DNA from: Shewanella profunda
GTDB taxonomy: Bacteria > Pseudomonadota > Gammaproteobacteria > Enterobacterales > Shewanellaceae
Length of the DNA stretch: 61,495 nucleotides
Direction of reading: 5' to 3'
Assembly: GCF_023283765.1 (NCBI RefSeq)
Contig: NZ_JAKILG010000027.1
Span: forward strand, 1-61,495
The notes under the pieces were generated by a model, which made no database searches, was not told the DNA's origin, and saw only the letters and a list, made by a program, of their open reading frames with translations. Positions 38,139-48,591 of this stretch are shown here, in pieces. Position 1 is the first letter of the stretch; each line of letters starts with the position of its first letter. A program made the position numbers and the translations under genes.

Positions 38139-39416
38139 TTAACTTTTCAATACCGCATCGAAACTGGCTTTAAGAATACCAAGCCCTGCATCAATTTGTG
38201 CGTCCGGCGCGGTTAATGGCACCAAAATACGCAGCACATTACCGTAAGTGCCGCAGGACAATAAAATCAATCCACGGTCACGGGCATCACTCAACACTTT
38301 TGCACAAGCGTTTGGCGCGGGTTTGCCCTCTTCCATCAGTTCGATGGCGATCATGGCACCTAAACCGCGCACGTCGGCGATTTGCGGATGCTCTACCTGC
38401 ATCACATTCAGTGCAGACTTAATGCGTGCACCTATGGCATTGGCTCTTTCTAAAAGCTTTTCTTCTTCAAACACTTCGATAACGGCGAGCGCAGCGGCGC
38501 AGGCTAACGGACTGCCGCCATAGGTGCCACCTAAGCCTCCGGGGCCAATTGCATCCATCACCTCGGCGCGACCAGTAATGCCAGAAAGTGGGAAACCGCC
38601 CGCAATGGATTTAGCAAAGGTCGTGATATCCGCAGCAACACCCATTTGCTCCATGGCGAAGAAAGTACCAGTACGGCCCGCGCCCGTTTGCACTTCATCG
38701 GCAATCAACATAATGCCTTCGCGGTCGCACAGTGCCCGCAAACGCTGCATAAAGGCGGGCGATGCGGCGTAGAAACCGCCCTCGCCCTGCACAGGTTCTA
38801 AAATAATGGCGGCAATATCACTCGGCTCGGCATCATTTTTAAAGATACGTTCGATGGAAGCCATAGCATCGTCATCGGACACGCCGTGCATCTCGCAGGG
38901 GAACTCGGCACGGAACACATTAGCCGACATCAGCCCCATGCCCTTACTGTAAGGTGCAACTTTTCCTGTCAGTGCCAAGGCCGCGATAGTGCGACCATGG
39001 TAACCCGAGGTAAAGGCAATCACGCCAGCACGTTTAGTGTAGGCGCGAGCCACTTTAACCGCGTTTTCAACCGCTTCTGAGCCGCTGGTGAATAATGCTG
39101 TCTTCTTAGCAAAATCCCCTGGCACTAAGTGATTAAGTTTTTCACACACTTGGATATAGCTCTCGTAACCGAGCACCATAAAACAGGTATGGGAGAAATT
39201 ATCCAGCTGCGCCGCAACCGCCGCCTTGACCTTAGGGTGAAGATGACCAGTATTGAGCACGGCAATGCCGCCCGCAAAATCAATAAACTCACGGCCTTCA
39301 ACATCCCACACGGTCGCATTTTCAGCGCGCGCAGTAAAAATAGGGTGTATTTGCCCGACACCACCCGCAACCGCGGCTTGGCGACGTACCATCAATGAAT
39401 CATTGGTTGTTGTCAT
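38139..39416 (-). CDS. gabT: 4-aminobutyrate aminotransferase
   Basis: PLP class III transaminase that moves the amino group of GABA to 2-oxoglutarate, giving succinate semialdehyde for the adjacent GabD. The 425-residue product has FIDFAGGIAVLNTGHLHP, TSGSEAVENAVK, SGYHGRTIAALALTG, the IADEVQTGAGRTG segment and the Schiff-base lysine in TTFAKSIAGGFPLS. It could equally be called puuE by context, since both names denote GABA transaminases. It follows gabD by 32 bases with AGGAAG before the start. Confidence 0.94.
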   Translation of the reverse strand: MTTTNDSLMVRRQAAVAGGVGQIHPIFTARAENATVWDVEGREFIDFAGGIAVLNTGHLHPKVKAAVAAQLDNFSHTCFMVLGYESYIQVCEKLNHLVPGDFAKKTALFTSGSEAVENAVKVARAYTKRAGVIAFTSGYHGRTIAALALTGKVAPYSKGMGLMSANVFRAEFPCEMHGVSDDDAMASIERIFKNDAEPSDIAAIILEPVQGEGGFYAASPAFMQRLRALCDREGIMLIADEVQTGAGRTGTFFAMEQMGVAADITTFAKSIAGGFPLSGITGRAEVMDAIGPGGLGGTYGGSPLACAAALAVIEVFEEEKLLERANAIGARIKSALNVMQVEHPQIADVRGLGAMIAIELMEEGKPAPNACAKVLSDARDRGLILLSCGTYGNVLRILVPLTAPDAQIDAGLGILKASFDAVLKS

Positions 39417-39448
39417 TTAGTCTTCCTCACACGCCAAATCGGACCGTA

Positions 39449-40897
39449 TTAAACGGACATACAGATGTATTTGATTTCTAGATATTCTTCGATACCGAAC
39501 TTAGAGCCTTCGCGGCCAAGCCCTGAGGATTTCATCCCACCAAAGGGCGCGACTTCGGTCGAAATCAAGCCAGTGTTGACCCCTACCATACCGTACTCCA
39601 AGGCTTCGGCGACTTTCCACACCAGTGAAATATCGCGGCCATAGAAATAGGCGGCGAGGCCAAATTCAGTATCGTTGGCTTGTTTAATCACATCGTCGAC
39701 ATCGCTAAATTTAAACAGCGGTGCGAGTGGACCGAAGGTCTCTTCGCGGGCAACACGCATACTTTTATCGACATTGGTGAGCACGGTTGGCTCGAAGAAA
39801 TTACCGCCAAGGTCGTGGACTTTGCCACCCGCGAGCACTGAGGCGCCCTTCGCAATGGCATCAATCAGGTGACTCTGCACTTTTTCGACCGCAGCAGCAT
39901 TGATCAGCGGACCAGTGGTGACGCCCTCATTAATGCCCTCTCCAACCTTAAGCTTGCCCACAGCAGTGCTGAGTTTTAAGGCGAACTCGTCGTATACCCC
40001 GTCTTGCACATAAATGCGGTTAGCGCAGACACAGGTTTGGCCGGCATTACGGTACTTAGCTATCATGGCACCTTCGACGGCGGCATCGATATTGGCATCG
40101 TTAAACACGATAAATGGTGCATTGCCGCCAAGCTCTAACGACAGTTTTTTTAAGGTAGGCGCACATTGCGCCATTAATTTAATACCGATATTGGTTGAGC
40201 CCGTGAAGGATAATTTACGCACTATGGGATTAGCACACATTTCATTACCAATCTGCACCGCATCACCCGTTAACACACTAAATACGCCCGCAGGAATACC
40301 GGCACGCTTAGCGAGTTCAGCCATCGCTAATGCGGTAAATGGTGTTTGGTGTGCCGGTTTTACCACCATAGTGCAACCCGCAGCTAACGCGGGAGCGGCT
40401 TTGCGGGTGATCATCGCGGCAGGAAAGTTCCACGGCGTTATCGCGGCGGTTACACCGACAGGCTGCTTAATTACCATCAAGCGCTTATCCGCTTGATGCC
40501 CAGGAATGGTATCGCCATAAATACGTTTAGCTTCTTCGGCAAACCACTCGATAAACGAGGCAGCATAGGTTACTTCACCCTTGGCTTCAGCCAGCGGTTT
40601 ACCCTGCTCAGTCGTCATGAGCAATGCTAAGTCATCACTGTTTTCATTGAGTAATTCAAACCAACGCCTTAACTTAGCGCCGCGCTCTTTGGCTGTGAGC
40701 GCTCGCCATGCAGGTAAAGCCGCTTCTGCCGCCTTAATCGCCATCTCAGTTTCAACTTGTCCCATATTAGGAACGTAACCAATCACGGCATTGGTTGCGG
40801 GATTAACCACTTTTAGCGTGTCACCAGAAACGGCATCACACCATTGACCATTAATAAAAGACTGTTGACGTAGCAAACTCGGATCATTTAATTGCAC
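39449..40897 (-). CDS. gabD: NADP-dependent succinate-semialdehyde dehydrogenase
   Basis: Oxidises succinate semialdehyde to succinate, the last step of the GABA branch. The 482-residue product, same length as E. coli GabD, has the catalytic Cys in NAGQTCVCANRI, the general base Glu in LELGGNAPF and the cofactor segment TPWNFPAAMITRKAAPALAAG. The start is GTG at 40897, supported by GAGGAAATCCTT upstream and by alignment to the MKLNDS-type start. puuB lies 50 bases upstream on the same strand, so puuB-gabD-gabT is a probable operon. Confidence 0.95.
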   Translation of the reverse strand: MQLNDPSLLRQQSFINGQWCDAVSGDTLKVVNPATNAVIGYVPNMGQVETEMAIKAAEAALPAWRALTAKERGAKLRRWFELLNENSDDLALLMTTEQGKPLAEAKGEVTYAASFIEWFAEEAKRIYGDTIPGHQADKRLMVIKQPVGVTAAITPWNFPAAMITRKAAPALAAGCTMVVKPAHQTPFTALAMAELAKRAGIPAGVFSVLTGDAVQIGNEMCANPIVRKLSFTGSTNIGIKLMAQCAPTLKKLSLELGGNAPFIVFNDANIDAAVEGAMIAKYRNAGQTCVCANRIYVQDGVYDEFALKLSTAVGKLKVGEGINEGVTTGPLINAAAVEKVQSHLIDAIAKGASVLAGGKVHDLGGNFFEPTVLTNVDKSMRVAREETFGPLAPLFKFSDVDDVIKQANDTEFGLAAYFYGRDISLVWKVAEALEYGMVGVNTGLISTEVAPFGGMKSSGLGREGSKFGIEEYLEIKYICMSV

Positions 40898-40947
40898 AAG
40901 GATTTCCTCGTATTGTGAAGCTACCTAGCTTCTTAAAAGTGATGATG

Positions 40948-42234
40948 TTAGAGACCTAGTTTGTCTCTTAACGTGTAATACCAAGCTCCGATAGCACTAA
41001 AAGGGACGCGAAGTGCGTGACCACCGGGGAAAGGATAATGTGGCAGTGACGCAAAGGCGTCGAAGCGCGTGGCTTGGCCGTTGAGCATTTCGGCCAGTAG
41101 CTTGCCCGCCAGATGGGTATAAGTCACACCATGGCCACTACAACCCTGTGAATAATAGATATTTTTACCGATACGACCGACCTGTGGCAGGCGCGATAAC
41201 GTCAGTAGGAAGTTACCTGTCCATGCATAATCGATCTTCACATCCTTTAATTGTGGGAAGGTTTTGAGCATATTGGGAATAATGATCGACTTAATATCCG
41301 CCGGATCGCGGGCGCCATACACCACACCACCGCCGTAAATCATTCGCTTGTCACCAGACAAACGGAAATAGTCGAGCAGATAATTACAGTCTTCGACGCA
41401 GTAATCCTGTGGTAATAGACTCGCGGCGAGATCTTCACTCAAGGGCTCAGTGGTGATCACTTGCGTGCCGCAGGGCATAGATTTCGCCTGCAGCTCCGGC
41501 ATTAACTTACCTAAATAGGCGTTACCCGCCACCACCACAAACTTGGCTTTCACACTGCCCTGCGCCGTATGCACAACTGGGCTATCACCCTCATCGACAC
41601 GCAGCACGGCCGAATCTTCAAAAATCTTACCGCCGAGGGATTCAACCGCCCGCGCTTCGCCTAGGGCTAAATTAAGCGGATGAATATGGCCGCCGCTTTT
41701 ATCCAGTAGTCCACCAACATAGCGCTCAGAATTTACCACACCGCGAATGCCGTTGGCATCGAGGAGTTCGAGCTGATTTACATGGCCGTGGCTTTCCCAC
41801 AGTTGCTTTTGATGGCGCAAATGGCCCATTTGCTTTTCGTTTATCGCAGCGAACACGCCGCCATCTTTTAGATCGCATTGAATATTATATTTAGCGATAC
41901 GATCGCGGATGATTTGACCGCCCTCAAAGGCCATTTGGCCAAAGAGTTTACCTTGTTCTTTACCGACTGTTTTTTCAATAATATCAATGTCACGACTATA
42001 ACTATTGACGATTTGTCCGCCATTACGGCCCGAGGCACCCCAGCCGATACGAGCGGCTTCTAATACCACCACACTAAAGCCAGATTCTAATAAATGCAGC
42101 GCGGCAGAAAGGCCCGTATAACCTGCACCAATCACACAAACATCGGCTTCAATCGATTCCTGTAGACGCGGACGTTCAACCTTATCGTTGGCCGATGCCG
42201 CATAATATGATCCCGCGTGAGCTATGGCAGACAT
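40948..42234 (-). CDS. puuB: Gamma-glutamylputrescine oxidase (first copy)
   Basis: FAD-dependent DAO-family enzyme that oxidises gamma-glutamylputrescine to gamma-glutamyl-aminobutyraldehyde with H2O2 release. The 428-residue product has the dinucleotide-binding ADVCVIGAGYTGLSAALHL, the GWGASGRNGGQIVNSYSRD segment typical of PuuB and the C-terminal GCSGHGVTYTHLAGKLLAE. ATG at 42234 has AAGGG 7 bases upstream; the ATG at 42261 has none. A PuuR-like operator lies at 42255-42268, about 20 bases before the start. A paralogue is encoded at 50546-51853. Confidence 0.92.
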   Translation of the reverse strand: MSAIAHAGSYYAASANDKVERPRLQESIEADVCVIGAGYTGLSAALHLLESGFSVVVLEAARIGWGASGRNGGQIVNSYSRDIDIIEKTVGKEQGKLFGQMAFEGGQIIRDRIAKYNIQCDLKDGGVFAAINEKQMGHLRHQKQLWESHGHVNQLELLDANGIRGVVNSERYVGGLLDKSGGHIHPLNLALGEARAVESLGGKIFEDSAVLRVDEGDSPVVHTAQGSVKAKFVVVAGNAYLGKLMPELQAKSMPCGTQVITTEPLSEDLAASLLPQDYCVEDCNYLLDYFRLSGDKRMIYGGGVVYGARDPADIKSIIIPNMLKTFPQLKDVKIDYAWTGNFLLTLSRLPQVGRIGKNIYYSQGCSGHGVTYTHLAGKLLAEMLNGQATRFDAFASLPHYPFPGGHALRVPFSAIGAWYYTLRDKLGL

Positions 42235-42254
42235 GTTGTTCCCTTGAATTCTAA

Positions 42255-42268
42255 TGTTCATTATTTTA
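42255..42268 (-). promoter_or_regulatory. Putative PuuR operator upstream of puuB
   Basis: Minus-strand TAAAATAATGAACA, close to the E. coli PuuR site AAAATATAATGAACA as I recall it. It lies 20 bases before the puuB ATG. Confidence 0.65.
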
Positions 42269-42337
42269 AACAGCCATCACATCCTACACCTTCATAAAAC
42301 GAAACACTAGCCAGAGAAATGCAATAATTTACATTTC

Positions 42338-42353
42338 GTTTGATATATCAAAC
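42338..42353. repeat. Perfect 16-bp palindrome in the potI-puuB gap
   Basis: GTTTGATATATCAAAC is fully self-complementary, 104 bases before the puuB start. It may bind a dimeric regulator other than PuuR, or overlap the puuB promoter. Confidence 0.7.
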
Positions 42354-42445
42354 ACACAAGTATTTTGCTACTCGAACTTCAAATTTAGAGATTGTGCAGG
42401 GAGGTGTAAGCCTAGAAGAATATCTTGAATCATATCGAGCAACAC

Positions 42446-42475
42446 AGCAGCGGTTCTGTGACCCAAACCGCTGCT
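42446..42475 (-). terminator. Hairpin after potI
   Basis: AGCAGCGGTT pairs with AACCGCTGCT over a 10-base loop, 12 bases after the potI stop. There is no T run on the minus strand, so it may only block 3' decay or terminate with Rho. Confidence 0.5.
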
Positions 42476-42486
42476 ATTTGAGAGAG

Positions 42487-43302
42487 CTAATTCATCGGTG
42501 CACGATCACGCTTTTCAGCCCGTCTTGCCATATACCAGGATAGGAAGGCAATTAAAGACACACAAAGGATAATCAGCGTTGCTAAGGCATTGATCTTAGG
42601 TGATACCCCTAAACGTACCGAGGAGAACACCACCATAGGCAAGGTAGTAGCACCTGGGCCTGAGGCAAAGCTTGCGATCACTAAGTCATCTAAGGATAAA
42701 CTGAAAGACAACAACCAACCCGCCATTAGTGCAGGTGAAATCATAGGTACGGTGATAAGAAAAAAAGTCTTGAGCGGTGTTGCGCCTAAGTCCATCGCCG
42801 CCTCTTCAATTGACATATCTAGCTCACGTAATCTTGATGACACCACCACAGCCACGTAGGCGGCGCAAAAGGTGGAGTGTGCAATCCACACCGTCACCAT
42901 GCCGCGCTCCCTAGGCCAGCCCAATAAATCTGCCATATGCACAAACAGTAAAAGCAAAGACAAACCTGTAATCACCTCAGGCATAACCAACGGCGCGGTG
43001 ATCATGTTCGACAGGGTCAGCTTTGCCCATGAACGCTTAAAGCGCGTCATCACAAATGCCGCCATAGTGCCAATAATCACCGCCATGGTTGAGCTATAAA
43101 ACGCAATTCGTAGACTGGTCCATACTGCATCTAAAATCTGTTGATCTTGAAATAATTCACCATACCATTTAGGGGAAAATCCCCCCCAAACCGTCACTAA
43201 CTTAGAGTCGTTGAATGAATAAATTACAAGGATCAGCATAGGTGCGTACAAAAAAATCAGTCCGAACCACAGCATCACAGAAGAAAAACTTAGCTTTTTC
43301 AT
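42487..43302 (-). CDS. potI: Putrescine ABC transporter permease PotI
   Basis: A 271-residue inner-membrane permease with six helices. The cytoplasmic EAA loop EEAAMDLGATPLKTFFLITVPMISPALMAG contacts the ATPase. The N-terminus SSVMLWFGLIFLYAPMLILVIYSFND is typical of PotC/PotI. The ATG overlaps the potH stop by 4 bases, so the two permeases are coupled. Among PotFGHI and PotABCD, the binding-protein context points to the putrescine system. Confidence 0.93.
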   Translation of the reverse strand: MKKLSFSSVMLWFGLIFLYAPMLILVIYSFNDSKLVTVWGGFSPKWYGELFQDQQILDAVWTSLRIAFYSSTMAVIIGTMAAFVMTRFKRSWAKLTLSNMITAPLVMPEVITGLSLLLLFVHMADLLGWPRERGMVTVWIAHSTFCAAYVAVVVSSRLRELDMSIEEAAMDLGATPLKTFFLITVPMISPALMAGWLLSFSLSLDDLVIASFASGPGATTLPMVVFSSVRLGVSPKINALATLIILCVSLIAFLSWYMARRAEKRDRAPMN

Positions 43303-44204
43303 AGGTCTTTCTCCAAGCTACGCGCCTGGTAGCGATGGAATAAGGTAATAGGAATAATCAAGAGTGCCAACATCACAATCGCCAGTGATGAAGCCACAGG
43401 CCAATCACGGTTATTAAAGAATTCTTGCCATAACACTTTACCTATCATTAATGAATCCGGACCACCGAGTAACTCTGGGATCACAAACTCACCAACAGCG
43501 GGAATAAACACCAGCATTGACCCAGCAATCACACCACTTTTCGATAGTGGGAAAGTGATTTTCCAAAAGGTATTTATCCGGCTAGAACCTAGGTCGGACG
43601 CGGCCTCAATTAAACTCATATCCAGTTTCACTAGGGTGGCGTATAACGGCAGGATCATAAAGGGTAAGTAGGCGTAGATAATGCCAATATAGACTGCAAT
43701 ATTGGTATTTAAAATTTGTAATGGCTCAGAAATGACACCTAACCATATAAGCGCATTATTAATAATTCCAGTATTGCTGAGTAGTCCCATCCAAGCATAA
43801 ACGCGGATTAAGAACGAGGTCCATGATGGCAACATGACCAATAACAGTAGTACTGTCTGCAAACGCGCAGGCGCGCGGGCGATGGCATAGGCCATTGGAT
43901 AACCAATAATCAAGCAGCCTAAGGTAGAAATAAATGCCATTTTCAATGAGCTGAGATACGCGGAGTAATACAGCGAATCATCAAGCAACATCAAATAGTT
44001 ACCTAGATGTAAAAAAATACTTAAGACATCATCGACATACTGAAATGTCGGCTCATAGGGCGGAATTGCAATCGCGGCTGTCGAAAAACTGATCTTGAGC
44101 ACAATCGCAAAAGGTAAGGCAAAAAATAACAGCAACCATGCATAGGGTAATCCTATGGTCCAGATACGTCCGTTAGGCCATTTAAATCTAGAGAGTAAGT
44201 TCAT
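43299..44204 (-). CDS. potH: Putrescine ABC transporter permease PotH
   Basis: A 301-residue partner permease. It carries six helices and the EAA loop IEAASDLGSSRINTFWKITFPLSKSGVIAG; the GEFVIPELLGGPDSLMIGKVLWQEFF stretch is a PotB/PotH signature. The start at 44204 overlaps the potG stop as ATGA with GAGATC just before it; an in-frame upstream ATG at 44237 would lie inside potG. Confidence 0.93.
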   Translation of the reverse strand: MNLLSRFKWPNGRIWTIGLPYAWLLLFFALPFAIVLKISFSTAAIAIPPYEPTFQYVDDVLSIFLHLGNYLMLLDDSLYYSAYLSSLKMAFISTLGCLIIGYPMAYAIARAPARLQTVLLLLVMLPSWTSFLIRVYAWMGLLSNTGIINNALIWLGVISEPLQILNTNIAVYIGIIYAYLPFMILPLYATLVKLDMSLIEAASDLGSSRINTFWKITFPLSKSGVIAGSMLVFIPAVGEFVIPELLGGPDSLMIGKVLWQEFFNNRDWPVASSLAIVMLALLIIPITLFHRYQARSLEKDL

Positions 44205-45337
44205 GATCTCAACACCACGCCACTGGTGTCCTCCCAACTGATGAACACTTCGTCATCCCAAGTGGCATGATCGGCACGGCGTTCACGGTTAGTCATACTG
44301 CATTGAACGATTTGACCATTCTCTAAGCGTATGTAATACACTGAAATACCACCTAAATAAGCAATATCATGCACAACACCCTTCGCCCAGTTATATTCTC
44401 CTTCAGGTTGTTCACGGCTAATGATGGTCTTTTCAGGGCGCACCGCTAACCATACATGCTTGTCTTCAACGTTAGTCGTAACCCCATAACCCACATAAAA
44501 AGATTGAGCTAGTTCATTGGGTTTAATGATTAAGTGGTCAACTTCATCCACTTCAATTTCACCACCAAACAAATTCACTGAACCAATAAACTCGGCAATC
44601 ATACGACTGTTAGGGCTTTCGTAAATGTCCATTGGCGAGCCAGTTTGAGCAATCCAGCCATCACTCATAATCGAAATACGGCCAGCCATAGTCATGGCTT
44701 CTTCCTGATCATGGGTCACCATTACACAGGTCACTCCAACACGTTCAAGGATTTCAACCACTTCAAGCTGCATTTGGGTTCGTAGTTTTTTGTCCAATGC
44801 GCCCATAGGTTCATCGAGCAACAATAGCTTAGGGCGTTTTGCCAAAGATCGAGCCAGTGCTACACGTTGTTGCTGACCACCGGACAACTGGTGAGGCTTA
44901 CGCTTACCGTATTGTTCCATGTGCACAAGTTTGAGCATATCTTGCACCCGCTGCTCAATCTCGGCTTTAGGTAACTTGTCTTGCTTCAAGCCGAAGGCAA
45001 TATTTTGCGCCACCGTCATATGCGGAAACAAAGCATAGGATTGGAACATCATATTAATAGGGCGCTCGTAGGGTGGTAAGTCGGTGATATCTTCACCATC
45101 AAGATAAATGCGACCCGAAGTCGGCTTTTCAAAACCCGCAAGCATACGCAGTAAAGTCGATTTTCCCGACCCAGAACCACCAAGTAAGGCAAAAATTTCA
45201 CCTTTATTGATCGTCAACGACACATCATCAACTGCACGTACATCGTCGAATAATTTACTGACCCGATCAATCTTGAGCAGTACATGTTCTTGCGTCTTTG
45301 TTGTGGGTTTATTGGTGACGCCCGAGGTGATTGCCAT
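44201..45337 (-). CDS. potG: Putrescine ABC transporter ATP-binding protein PotG
   Basis: A 378-residue ATPase. Walker A is GGSGSGKSTLLRML near residue 53, the signature LSGGQQQRVALARSLAKRPKLLLLDEP includes motif C and Walker B, and the C-terminal third is a TOBE-type regulatory domain. It powers the PotH/PotI channel. The start is preceded by GGAGAAGTACT. potF lies 175 bases upstream across a strong hairpin. Confidence 0.94.
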   Translation of the reverse strand: MAITSGVTNKPTTKTQEHVLLKIDRVSKLFDDVRAVDDVSLTINKGEIFALLGGSGSGKSTLLRMLAGFEKPTSGRIYLDGEDITDLPPYERPINMMFQSYALFPHMTVAQNIAFGLKQDKLPKAEIEQRVQDMLKLVHMEQYGKRKPHQLSGGQQQRVALARSLAKRPKLLLLDEPMGALDKKLRTQMQLEVVEILERVGVTCVMVTHDQEEAMTMAGRISIMSDGWIAQTGSPMDIYESPNSRMIAEFIGSVNLFGGEIEVDEVDHLIIKPNELAQSFYVGYGVTTNVEDKHVWLAVRPEKTIISREQPEGEYNWAKGVVHDIAYLGGISVYYIRLENGQIVQCSMTNRERRADHATWDDEVFISWEDTSGVVLRS

Positions 45338-45482
45338 AGTACTTCTCCACCCAAATACCGATACGCCTCGCGTTCAAGCCTTGGGATTTACGCAATAAAT
45401 GAATGATAGAGGCAAAATCTGTTTGCCCATCCAAGCCCAGTTTTGAAGGGGATTTCCCTTTTCAAATTTGTAAACCAAAGAA

Positions 45483-45503
45483 GGGGCAAGCTAGGCTTGC
45501 CCC
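45483..45503 (-). promoter_or_regulatory. Intercistronic hairpin between potF and potG
   Basis: GGGGCAAGC, loop of three, GCTTGCCCC, 10 bases after the potF stop and without a T run on the minus strand. Stems like this in binding-protein operons shield the first gene's message, giving excess binding protein over membrane parts. Confidence 0.7.
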
Positions 45504-45512
45504 CAAAATCGA

Positions 45513-46643
<1,131 letters not shown>

Positions 46644-46783
46644 CTATATCAATCCTGAAATTGTGTCACCGACCAACAGCTCGGTTATTGTTGTTATTCT
46701 CGACCAATGCTACACCTTAAAAACCGCATCGGCAGTCTTCACAGCACCATAATCATGACTTCTGTTTGAGGTGACTGCAATTA

Positions 46784-46797
46784 TGTTCGTTATCAGA
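46784..46797 (-). promoter_or_regulatory. Weaker PuuR-like site upstream of potF
   Basis: Minus-strand TCTGATAACGAACA. It keeps GAACA but has C for T in the core, and lies 171 bases before the potF start. Confidence 0.4.
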
Positions 46798-47097
46798 TTT
46801 CATGCCAAATCTACTTATTTTTTAGATTGCATTATCAATCATAAAAACAGACTAGATATGAAAAATCCGCTACATATTGCAACATAAAGACAAATGCCTC
46901 AAGTCCCTAAAACAACCATACTGACTATCGAAGTAAAACCTTTTTTTATCTTACTAACAATCAGTTAGCTGAAATGAATTTTGTACAGTTACTCAGGCTA
47001 ACGCTTAACTGAAAAAATCATTCCATTGAAAGTCTTACTGAATGGCTTATCGGATTTCCCTTTAAGCTTAGTAAGATTAGTTGAAGATATTTTATTC

Positions 47098-47150
47098 AAA
47101 AAACCTCTGCACCAAAGTAAAGCAAAATCACCACTATGGTGCAGAATTTT
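47098..47150. terminator. Terminator after puuA
   Basis: TCTGCACCA (47106-47114) pairs with TGGTGCAGA (47137-47145) over a 22-base loop. On the minus strand the stem is followed by GGTTTTTTG; the plus strand also has a T run. Confidence 0.7.
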
Positions 47151-47233
47151 TCTATTTAATTTGGCGATCCCATTTATCCGCATACAGAATTATGCAAAAA
47201 CTGGGGCCAATTTGTATACTAAACCCACATAGG

Positions 47234-48589
47234 TTAAACACTTAAAAGCAGGAATTCCCGTTCCCACGAACTGACAACTCGGCGGAAGTTTTCAAGTTCA
47301 GCTTGCTTCACGGCCACAAACCCTGTGGTGAAGGATTCACCTAAATACTCCTTACAAGCCTCACTCCCTTCCATTGCCGCTAACGCTTCTTCCAAGGTCA
47401 AAGGTAAGCAATGTGGGTTGTTGCTTCGACTTTCATTTGACTTACCTTGAACTGGCGTTGACGGTTTGAGCTTTTCTACCATACCGATATAACCACAGAG
47501 TAAACTGGCCGCAATGGCTAGATAGCAGTTAGCATCCGCCCCCGGAATACGATTTTCGATACGGCGGTTTTGTGGTGATGATTCAGGTATGCGTAGACCA
47601 CAGGTGCGGTTTTCAACCCCCCACTCCAAGTTTACTGGTGCTGATGTGCCAGGCAAAAAGCGGCGAAACGAATTGGCATTAGGTGCCATCAGAGGCAATA
47701 GCTCAGGAATAAATTTTTGTAATCCCGCGATATAACTCAAGAATAATGCACTTTGAGTACCATCTTCATTGGTGAAAATATTCTTACCCGTTTCTTTATT
47801 GATCACACTTTGGTGAATATGCATTGCACTGCCAGGCTCATCAGTGACGGGCTTAGCCATAAAAGTAGCGCAAACATCATGCTTTAATGCCGCTTCACGC
47901 AGGGTACGTTTAAAGATAAATACTTGATCGGCTAGCGATAATGGATTGCCGTGGCTGAAGTTAATCTCCATTTGTGCAGGCCCATCTTCGTGGATCAAGG
48001 TATCGATATCTAAACCTTGGATTTCACACCAATCGTACATATCTTCGAATAAGGGATCGTATTCATTAGCCGCATCGATAGAGAAAGACTGGCGACCGGC
48101 TTCCGGTCTGCCTGAGCGGCCAATAGGTGGCTTAAGGGGTAAATCGTGGTCATCACTGCGACGGGTTAAATAGAACTCCATTTCGGGCGCAATCACTGGT
48201 TCCCAGCCCTGTTCAGCGTAGAGAGATAACACTTTTTTCAACACGTTACGTGGTGAAAGCTCGATGGGATTACCCATTCTGTCGTAGCAATCGTGAATAA
48301 CCTGAGCCGTTGCTTCGATTGTCCAAGGCAACATAAACACAGCGTTTTCATCGGGAACACAGACGAAATCAATATCCGCATCGTCGAGTAACCTGTAGTA
48401 AACCTCGTCATTGACAAAGTCGCCAGTCACGGTTTGTAACAATACGCTTTCGGGTAAGCGCATGCCTTTCTCATCGAGAAACTTATCGACGGGTGCGATC
48501 TTGCCGCGAGCGATGCCAGTCATATCACTGATAACACATTCGACTTCTGTGATTTTTCGTTCTTTTAAGAAAGCAATTAGCTTATTCAT
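47234..48589 (-). CDS. puuA: Gamma-glutamylputrescine synthetase
   Basis: Glutamine-synthetase-fold ligase joining glutamate to putrescine with ATP, the first step of the Puu route. The 451-residue product has the N-terminal ECVISDMTGIARGK, metal ligands in PEMEFYLTRR and MEINFSHGNPL, MHIHQSVINKETGKN, and the NRIPGADANCYLAIAASLL segment. The Puu context (puuD 2 bases upstream, potF, puuB) argues for putrescine over ammonia. No GlnA adenylylation Tyr segment is seen. Confidence 0.92.
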   Translation of the reverse strand: MNKLIAFLKERKITEVECVISDMTGIARGKIAPVDKFLDEKGMRLPESVLLQTVTGDFVNDEVYYRLLDDADIDFVCVPDENAVFMLPWTIEATAQVIHDCYDRMGNPIELSPRNVLKKVLSLYAEQGWEPVIAPEMEFYLTRRSDDHDLPLKPPIGRSGRPEAGRQSFSIDAANEYDPLFEDMYDWCEIQGLDIDTLIHEDGPAQMEINFSHGNPLSLADQVFIFKRTLREAALKHDVCATFMAKPVTDEPGSAMHIHQSVINKETGKNIFTNEDGTQSALFLSYIAGLQKFIPELLPLMAPNANSFRRFLPGTSAPVNLEWGVENRTCGLRIPESSPQNRRIENRIPGADANCYLAIAASLLCGYIGMVEKLKPSTPVQGKSNESRSNNPHCLPLTLEEALAAMEGSEACKEYLGESFTTGFVAVKQAELENFRRVVSSWEREFLLLSV

Positions 48590-48591
48590 TA

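Noticed and set aside
42340..42543. 67-codon frame in the potI-puuB gap
   Set aside because: It overlaps the palindrome and the potI 3' end, and lacks a ribosome site.
46998..47232. Short frames on both strands between puuA and potF
   Set aside because: They cross the puuA terminator hairpin and show no ribosome site or coding pattern.
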